Positions 6,168 through 6,928 of a DNA stretch of 6,928 nt are shown here, one piece after another. Source of the stretch: CAJBLF01 sp964545415 (GTDB lineage: Bacteria > Patescibacteriota > Gracilibacteria > Absconditabacterales > Absconditicoccaceae); the NCBI GenBank assembly GCA_964545415.1, contig CAZJFP010000031.1, positions 1 through 6,928 of the forward strand. The letters are read 5' to 3'. Below the pieces are notes generated by a model. It saw only the letters and a list, made by a program, of their open reading frames with translations, made no database searches and was not told where the DNA came from. How positions within the stretch are numbered: the first letter of the stretch is position 1; every line of letters begins with the position of its first letter. The position numbers and the translations under genes are program-made.

Positions 6168-6578
6168 TTAGGCTCCATGAAGATAAATATCTTTAAGGAG
6201 TTTTTTTATTATTTGTAGCTCATATATACTAATAGAACCTATTAAATTAACAAATCTTCTTTTGTCGATAATCCTAACCTGAGAAAGTATAGCCATGCTT
6301 GGCTTGCCGAAATCGACCGACTGAAGCTTGTAATAATATTTATTGGGTTTTTCCTTGGTACTCAAGGGGATAACAAAAAATAATATTCATATCCTTTGTA
6401 CTACCAATACTGGCCTCTGAAATTCTCTTTTCCCGTTTTGTTCAAATCAAATATTCACTCCAAGCTTAACATACCAGATTTCTCTAGGCTGAACATAAAA
6501 TCAATTAACATCATGTCTTGTATGAAGAATTCGTTTTTCTTCATTTCGAACATCAAAGGTCTCTTTTGTAGTATCCAT
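6168..6578 (-). CDS. PemK/MazF-family toxin
   Basis: This 136-aa protein of the PemK/MazF fold probably is a ribosome-independent mRNA endonuclease of a type II toxin-antitoxin system. It reads MDTTKETFDVWNEEKW, then REIWYVKLGVNIGFEQNG (32-49), the core RPVLVV (55-60; R55 matches the catalytic Arg), IPLSTK (70-75; T74 matches the active-site Ser/Thr), and SQVRIIDKRRF (99-109) followed by a C-terminal helix. Three TGA codons encode Gly (26, 44, 64; G44 lies in NIGFEQ). CGA codes residues 11 and 16; W11 falls in the FD.WN motif near the N-terminus of this subfamily. All true Arg codons are AGA or AGG. Only the C-terminal third is open in the standard code. No antitoxin gene is visible on either side within the window. 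ATG 6578 is the first in-frame start after a TAG stop. Confidence 0.85.
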
Positions 6579-6650
6579 AATAGAGTCATAAAGAAGATAA
6601 ACTGAGACGCCGAGAAATTCTGAAAAAATGAGGAATTTCTAACGTCGAAG

Positions 6651-6726
6651 TTATACCGACGACTTTGGAATAACAAATTTTGAGTGCAGTGAAAAAATTT
6701 ATCTTTTCCAAAGCAGTTCGGTATAA
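6651..6726. repeat. Inverted repeat with promoter-like arms upstream of the MazF-like gene
   Basis: Arms 6651-6670 (TTATACCGACGACTTTGGAA) and 6706-6726 are inverted copies with a few differences and a 35-base spacer. Each arm ends outward in CGGTATAA, a -10-like box. On the minus strand TTGTTA lies 15 bases before TATAAC, pointing at the toxin gene. It could be an operator/promoter pair or a long hairpin. Confidence 0.5.
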
Positions 6727-6886
6727 ATATTGTTTTTAGCGAAAAAATGGGTATAAAAACGGTAACGCAACTCTATCCATCCAAAAAAAGAAAAAAACGG
6801 ACAAAAGTAGGACAAAACCCGATATCGCACAAATCGCCATTTTGTTACATTATACGCAACCCCATATCGCTATTTGTACCATTACC

Positions 6887-6920
6887 GCTTCTATGACGAC
6901 ACTCTATGTCGCACAGAAGC
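6887..6920. repeat. Nested two-tier hairpin near the window end
   Basis: GCTTCT (6887-6892) pairs with AGAAGC (6915-6920); inside it CGACA (6897-6901) pairs with TGTCG (6907-6911) around a 5-base loop, leaving small bulges between the tiers. No T-run follows, so it is not an ordinary terminator. Its host transcript is unknown because the window ends. Confidence 0.5.
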
Positions 6921-6928
6921 TAGTTAGA

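Larger units (their letters stand above)
6579..6928. other. AT-rich region of 350 bases without a convincing gene
   Basis: The region holds an inverted repeat (6651-6726) and a nested hairpin (6887-6920). No open frame with family-like features is seen on either strand under code 25. A plus-strand frame from ATG 6747 and a short hydrophobic minus-strand frame are both unconvincing. It probably includes the upstream control region of the MazF-like gene. Confidence 0.5.

Noticed and set aside
6747..6925. Plus-strand frame from ATG 6747 under the altered code
   Set aside because: About 59 residues, no family-like pattern, A-rich repetitive codons; not supported as a gene.

Overview
The window comes from a bacterium with an altered genetic code, most likely an Absconditabacteria (SR1) or Gracilibacteria member of the Patescibacteria/CPR. 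Six of the ten protein genes read as whole, well-conserved proteins only if UGA is glycine (code 25). About 33 in-frame TGA codons are involved, several at invariant glycines (SGD in the beta-CASP nuclease, LLGH in the recombinase). All eleven in-frame CGA/CGG codons fit tryptophan, and four fall where the protein family has a conserved Trp. The first gene in the window is a tRNA with a UCG anticodon and a Trp-like acceptor end. As I recall it, a published code screen predicted CGA/CGG = Trp in Absconditabacterales, so SR1 is the preferred assignment. Proteins below are translated with UGA = Gly and CGA/CGG = Trp.

Layout, left to right. A tRNA(UCG) on + (2-72) is followed by a damaged partial copy of itself (102-195). 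Two minus-strand genes follow: a 460-aa beta-CASP/MBL ribonuclease (226-1608) and, just upstream, a 70-aa membrane protein resembling half of a VKOR (1633-1845). A divergent promoter region (about 1878-1956) separates these from a plus-strand DUF378-type membrane protein (1995-2255) with its own terminator. A compact plus-strand cluster of three genes runs 2376-3425: an 87-aa unknown, a 166-aa unknown and an acyl-carrier-protein-like protein whose phosphopantetheine serine is threonine. It ends in a terminator that also serves the converging tRNA-guanine transglycosylase gene tgt (minus, 3476-4624).

The right part is more accessory in character. It has a palindromic dispersed-type repeat (4691-4758), a 148-aa conserved-looking unknown (+, 4786-5232) whose stop codon interlocks with that of a Xer-type tyrosine recombinase (minus, 5227-6042), and a PemK/MazF-type toxin gene (minus, 6168-6578) with no visible antitoxin. 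The last 350 bases hold inverted repeats and hairpins but no convincing gene.

No gene start in the window has a Shine-Dalgarno sequence at normal distance; leaders are AT-rich. Readable promoters have -35/-10-like boxes 16 bases apart. The best novelty candidates are the UCG tRNA with the CGA/CGG = Trp evidence, the Ser-to-Thr carrier-protein-like gene with its two unknown partners, and the low-complexity insert with three consecutive UGA codons in tgt.
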